A stretch of DNA of 64,000 bases. Origin: Tachypleus tridentatus. Lineage: Eukaryota > Arthropoda > Merostomata > Xiphosura > Limulidae. Location of the stretch: positions 16,981,027 to 17,045,026 of the forward strand of contig NC_134834.1 of assembly GCF_004210375.1 (NCBI RefSeq), written 5' to 3'. Under the pieces are notes generated by a model. That model saw only the letters and a list, made by a program, of their open reading frames with translations. It ran no database searches and had not been told where the DNA came from. Below, one piece after another: positions 58,698 to 64,000 of the stretch; positions within the stretch are counted from its first letter, which is position 1; each line of letters begins with the position of its first letter. A program made the translations under genes and the position numbers.

Positions 58698-58822
58698 ATT
58701 GAAAATTAAACACAAAACATAAAACTACACATCTATCTGTGCTATGCCCACCACGGATATCAAAACCCAGTTTCTAGCAGTAAGAGTCCACAGACACACC
58801 GTTGTGCTACTTGGGGGCCTCT
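58698..58822 (-). mobile_element. SINE family 2, full length, diverged
   Basis: Reverse: AATTAAACACAAAACATAAA, GCTATGCCCACCACGGATAT and AGAGTCCACAGACACACCGT to TGTGCTACTTGG. Confidence 0.7.
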
Positions 58823-59231
58823 GGTGCAGACTGCGGACACCCAACAGTAATGAATAGGAATGATCCAATCACTAACTTTGAAACTAACAACTCGGAAATT
58901 CTTGCAACGATATATATATATATATATCCTTAATTTGGATTTAATATACTAGATACGCGGTGTCCAACACGGTCCAACAAGGGGCGAAACGCCTCTTGAC
59001 CTGTGGCTACTCGGTGCTTTACTTCTACCAGCTATTTTATACATATATAATTAATTCTATCAATAAATAACTGAAAATGTTAATTGTGTATATTTCTACC
59101 ATATATGTGAAAACACGGTTAATTTTTTGTTTGTCATGTGACGAAAATGTTAGCACATTGTCCACAATTTTAATGATTATGTAAAAACTGTTGGACACCG
59201 CTGGACTTGAGGAAAGGGAACTCGTTAACAG

Positions 59232-59300
59232 TATTCACCGCCAACTCTTGTCTGACCAAATAGTGGAATTTGACCGTTACTCTTATAACGCACCCACGCA
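59232..59300 (-). mobile_element. SINE family 1 internal fragment
   Basis: CACCGCCAACTCTTG, CCAAATAGTGGAATTTGACC and CTTATAACGCACCCACG only. Confidence 0.55.
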
Positions 59301-59766
59301 CTCGCACGACCATAGTTCTGCACACAAACGACATTTTCACTTCAGTGGGTGTTAACAAGACGAAATACTTAAAAACTTGCACATTTCGAAATATTGACGT
59401 TCACCTTTGAACTACGGTCAAACTAGTATTATCAAACCAGATTTACAGGGTCGGAGAGTATAAAATGCTTGACAAGGCTTAACCTCCACAAATGGGTGAA
59501 GAAAAATAGTCAATATCTTATCACCCGAAAGACAAAACCCACTTGAATAGCTGTTGTGGAAAAACAAAGAACCTCTAAAAAAATATAGACTTTTCTGACT
59601 ACCTTAGAAATATAATATAGAACGCGTGACAGAACAGCCTACCCAAACAAAAGACTCGCGCGCCCCCTATACAGTCCTAAGAATTTTGAAAAAAAAATTG
59701 ATTTAACAATTTCTTTACTTTTGAACATAAACAAGTTAGTCTGGGTCGATGTCAAAATTCCAAAAC

Positions 59767-62616
59767 TACTAAATATTACATTAACAGAATCACTAGTTAT
59801 GGAATACCGGATTTTAGTTATGAAACATTACACTAACAGAATCACCAGTTATGGAATACCGGATTTTAGTTATGAAACATTACATTAACAAAATCACTAG
59901 TTATGGAATACCGGATTTTAGTTATGAAACATTACATTAACAAAATCACTAGTTATGGAACACCGGATTTTAGTTATGAAACATTACATTAACAGAATCA
60001 CTAGTTATGGAATACCGGGTTTTAGTTATGAAACATTACATTAACAAAATCACTAGTTATGGAACACCGGATTTTAGTTATGAAACATTACACTAACAGA
60101 ATCACCAGTTATGGAATACCGGATTTTAGTTATGAAATATTACATTAACAGAATCACTAGTTATGGAATATCGGATTTTAGTTATGAAACATTACATTAA
60201 CAAAATCACTAGTTATGGAATACCGGATTTTAGTTATGAAACATTACATTAACAAAATCACTAGCTATGGAACACCGGATTTTAGTTATGAAACATTACA
60301 TTAACAGAATCACTAGTTATGGAATACCGGGTTTTAGTTATGAAACATTACATTAACAAAATCACTAGTTATGGAACACCGGATTTTAGTTATGAAACAT
60401 TACATTAACAGAATCACTAGTTATGGAATACCGGATTTTAGTTATGAAATATTACATTAACAGAATCACTAGTTATGGAATATCGGATTTTAGTTATGAA
60501 ACATTACATTAACAAAATCACTAGTTATGGAATACCGGATTTTAGTTATGAAACATTACATTAACAAAATCACCAGTTATGGAATACCGAATTTTAGTTA
60601 TGAAACATTACATTAACAAAATCACTAGTTATGGAATACCGGGTTTTAGTTATGAAACATTACACTAACAGAATCACTAGTTATGGAACACCGGGTTTTA
60701 GTTATGAAACATTACACTAACAGAATCACTAGTTATGGAACACCGGATTTTAGTTATGAAACATTACATTAACAGAATCACTAGTTATGGAACACCGGAT
60801 TTTAGTTATGAAACATTACATTAACAGAATCACTAGTTATGGAATACCGGGTTTTAGTTATGAAACATTACATTAACAAAATCACTAGTTATGGAACACC
60901 GGATTTTAGTTATGAAACATTACATTAACAGAATCACTAGTTATGGAATACCGGGTTTTAGTTATGAAACATTACATTAACAGAATCACTAGTTATGGAA
61001 TACCGGATTTTAGTTATGAAACATTACATTAACAGAATCACTAGTTATGGAACACCGGATTTTAGTTATGAAACATTACATTAACAGAATCACTAGTTAT
61101 GGAACACCGGATTTTAGTTATGAAACATTACACTAACAGAATCACTAGTTATGGAACACCGGATTTTAGTTATGAAACATTACATTAACAGAATCACTAG
61201 TTATGGAACACCGGATTTTAGTTATGAAACATTACACTAACAGAATCACCAGTTATGGAATACCGGATTTTAGTTATGAAATATTACGTTAACAGAATCA
61301 CTAGTTATGGAATACCGGATTTTAGTTATGAAACATTACACTAACAGAATCACCAGTTATAGAATACCGGATTTTAGTTATGAAACATTACGTTAACAGA
61401 ATCACTAGTTATAGAATACCGGATTTTAGTTATGAAACATTACATTAACAAAATCACCAGTTATGGAATACCGGATTTTAGTTATGAAACATTACATTAA
61501 CAAAATCACTAGTTATGGAATACCGGATTTTAGTTATGAAACATTACATTAACAAAATCACTAGTTATGGAATACCGGATTTTAGTTATGAAACATTACG
61601 TTAACAGAATCACTAGTTATAGAATACCGGATTTTAGTTATGAAACATTACATTAACAAAATCACTAGTTATGGAATACCGGATTTTAGTTATGAAACAT
61701 TACATTAACAGAATCACTAGTTATAGAATACCGGATTTTAGTTATGAAACATTACATTAACAAAATCACCAGTTATGGAATACCGGATTTTAGTTATGAA
61801 ACATTACATTAACAAAATCACTAGTTATGGAATACCGGATTTTAGTTATGAAACATTACATTAACAAAATCACTAGTTATGGAATGCCGGATTTTAGTTA
61901 TGAAAAATTATACTAACAGGATTACTAGTTATGGAACATCGGATTTTAGTTATGAAACATTACATTAACAAAATCACCAGTTATGGAATACCGGATTTTA
62001 GTTATGAAACATTACATTAACAAAATCACTAGTTATGGAATACCGGATTTTAGTTATGAAACATTACATTAACAAAATCACTAGTTATGGAATACCGGAT
62101 TTTAGTTATGAAACATTACGTTAACAGAATCACTAGTTATAGAATACCGGATTTTAGTTATGAAACATTACATTAACAAAATCACTAGTTATGGAATACC
62201 GGATTTTAGTTATGAAACATTACATTAACAGAATCACTAGTTATAGAATACCGGATTTTAGTTATGAAACATTACATTAACAAAATCACCAGTTATGGAA
62301 TACCGGATTTTAGTTATGAAACATTACATTAACAAAATCACTAGTTATGGAATACCGGATTTTAGTTATGAAACATTACATTAACAAAATCACTAGTTAT
62401 GGAATGCCGGATTTTAGTTATGAAAAATTATACTAACAGGATTACTAGTTATGGAACATCGGATTTTAGTTATGAAACATTACATTAACAAAATCACTAG
62501 TTATGGAATACCGGATTTTAGTTATGAAAAATTATACTAACAGGATTACTAGTTATGGAACATCGGATTTTAGTTATGAAACATTACATTAACAAAATCA
62601 CTAGTTATGGAATACC
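59767..62616 (+). repeat. Minisatellite E, 52-bp unit, about 55 copies
   Basis: Unit phrases are ACATTACATTAACAGAATCA, CTAGTTATGGAATACCGGAT and TTTAGTTATGAA, with a regular 52-bp period and almost no indels. Variants (GGAACACCGG, GGGTTTTAG, TATAGAATACC, CACCAGTTAT, AAAAATTATACTAACAGG) recur in order, revealing higher-order blocks. It lies about 2.9 kb beyond exon 1 of the Scabrous-like gene, on its 5' side. Confidence 0.97.
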
Positions 62617-62925
62617 GGGAAATTAACAAGCAAAATATCTTAAACACGCAAAGATTTTGCAGTAATAAAAATCACTTCAAATAACATCAACAAAACTGGT
62701 ATGCCAGCTGGTAAGGTCAGATTATAACCGGTTTCCTATAAAAGCGAACCCGGATTTAGACAAAATTGACACCGATTTGAACACTGGCGCAAATACTCGC
62801 CCTAAACTTTTGTAACATACTTGAGATATAACGCATAAGCGGTTGACGAGCTATCTTCTTTCCAGCCTGCACTTCAAAATTATGGATGGCTATGCAATAA
62901 TTGCCCTTTAGAACTTTACAAAAAA
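62617..62925. other. Unique sequence, nothing recognised
   Basis: About 300 bp after the array, with no gene or repeat seen. Confidence 0.5.
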
Positions 62926-63180
62926 GGCCTGGCACGGCCAGGTGGATAAGGCACTCGAGTCGTAATCCGAGGTCCTCGGGTTCGAATCCCTGTCACACCA
63001 AACATGCTCGCCCTTTTAGCCGTGGGGGCGTTATAATGTGACGGTCAATCCACCTATTCGTTAGTTGGCGGTGTGTGGTGATGACTAGCTGCCTTCTCTC
63101 TAGTCTTATACTGCTAAATTAGGGACGGCTAGCGCAGATAGCCTTCGTATAGCTTTGCGCGAAATTCAAAACAAGCCAAA
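62926..63180 (+). mobile_element. SINE family 1, near full length
   Basis: GGCCTGGCACGGCCAGGTGG head, GGTTCGAATCC B box, body lacking a ~20-bp piece near 63062, end AGCTTTGCGCGAAATTCAAA. Confidence 0.92.
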
Positions 63181-63255
63181 CGAATTTACAAGAAAATTCT
63201 AATGAAAGAAACACAGATGCATGCGATAAACTAAAGTACGTGGAGTTGTTTGATT

Positions 63256-63343
63256 CTACTTAAGCACAAAGCTGCACGATGAAGTATCTCGGTTCTGGCC
63301 ACCAGGGGTACGCAAATATACTGCTGTACCACTGGAGGGCTAG
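63256..63343 (-). mobile_element. SINE family 2, 3' part
   Basis: Reverse: TAAGCACAAAGCTGCACGAT, GGCCACCAGGGGTACGCAAA and CTGCTGTACCACTGGAGGG. Confidence 0.65.
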
Positions 63344-63836
63344 TCCGTGAAACTAGAGGTGATGGAAAAATTGTTATCTGGTTGTCATAAAATATAAACT
63401 CATGAAAACTAAAGACAATTTAATCTTCTTTGAATTTTGCATGAAATATTCGAAACTAAAGCAAATTTATGAAGTGTGTCGACCTGTCACAGATGTTGAC
63501 AAACACATCTGAAACTGAAAGCTTTAATGTCGTAGGAAGTTCAGTGAGTATAGAATTAATTAACGGTTCTTTGCTCTTAACGTTAATTAAGAGCAATGTT
63601 TTTCACCAGGGGGTGCAGTAATCGTGTTTACAAAGATAAATCATCCGCGCGTGAATTCATTTTCCTCAACAATCTATTCCTTCCGAAACGCCAGCTTGTG
63701 TTATAAGTGATATTTGTTATGCACCGTTGCACGTACCTGTCAGCAACGTATAGGAGTGAAGCTGTTTGATATGATTCACTACAGCCAATAGATACACGTC
63801 GGAAGATGGATATTCGCTACGTAGTAAATTGTATCG
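63344..63836. other. Unique sequence, nothing recognised
   Basis: AT-rich with a short inverted repeat around TTAACGTTAATTAAGAGCAA (63575-63600). No coding sense. Confidence 0.5.
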
Positions 63837-64000
63837 TTTGTTTGTTTGTTTGTTTTTAGAATTTCGCACAAAGCTACTCGAGGGCTATTTGTGCTAGCCG
63901 TCCCTAATTCAGCAGTGCAAGACTAGAGGAAAGGCAGCTAGTCATCACCACCCACCGCCAACCCTTGGGCTACTCTTTTACCAACGAATAGTGAGATTGA
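63837..64000 (-). mobile_element. SINE family 1, cut by window end
   Basis: Reverse: (GTTT)n, AGAATTTCGCACAAAGCTAC and CTACTCTTTTACCAACGAAT; the head lies beyond the window. Confidence 0.92.

Larger units (their letters stand above)
56911..59766. other. 5' flank of the Scabrous-like gene
   Basis: Contains the SINE pieces at 57888-59300 and a (TA)n run at 58911-58927. The 5' untranslated exon and promoter must lie in or beyond this stretch, but no convincing one was identified. Confidence 0.45.

Overview
The window looks like arthropod nuclear DNA, most likely from a chelicerate and probably a horseshoe crab. The reasons are intron-rich genes with canonical GT/AG splice sites, many copies of a tRNA-derived SINE whose head reads like tRNA-Thr(CGT), several further tRNA-derived families, decayed Jockey-like, Penelope-like and Tc1-like elements, and very long minisatellites. 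The species assignment is inference from the repeat landscape. The window contains one 500-base run of N (4869-5368).

Two protein genes can be reconstructed exon by exon with matching splice phases. The first, on the + strand (9884-41842), encodes the coiled coils and most of the TBC domain of a TBC1D2-type Rab GTPase-activating protein. Ten exons are visible. The amino-terminal part should lie upstream, and the last third of the TBC domain is not found. The second, on the - strand (56910 down to 44900), is a complete five-exon coding region of 877 codons: signal peptide, long coiled coils and a carboxy-terminal fibrinogen-related domain. This is the architecture of secreted Scabrous, a Notch-pathway spacing factor in flies.

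Layout: 1-4816 decayed Jockey-like retrotransposon; 5369-7330 67-bp array beside the gap; 7430-8400 Tc1-like remnant; 9884-41842 Rab-GAP gene, whose introns carry arrays of 33 bp (11034-11200), 66 bp (11961-14255), 30 bp (17804-21421), 41 bp (21573-25202) and 43 bp (25221-28541), a Penelope-like GIY-YIG remnant (29800-30540) and many SINEs; 44900-56910 Scabrous-like gene with a second Penelope-type tail and an RNase H relic in its introns; 57000-64000 its 5' flank, with a 52-bp array (59767-62616).

The most unusual feature is the 41-bp array. Its unit is the last 21 bases of a real coding exon plus the first 20 bases of the following intron, so an authentic 5' splice site has been amplified to about 88 copies in tandem. 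The 66-bp array likewise begins inside, and in frame with, another exon of the same gene. Arrays B, C and D together make about 10.7 kb of almost uninterrupted minisatellite with one 133-bp exon embedded.
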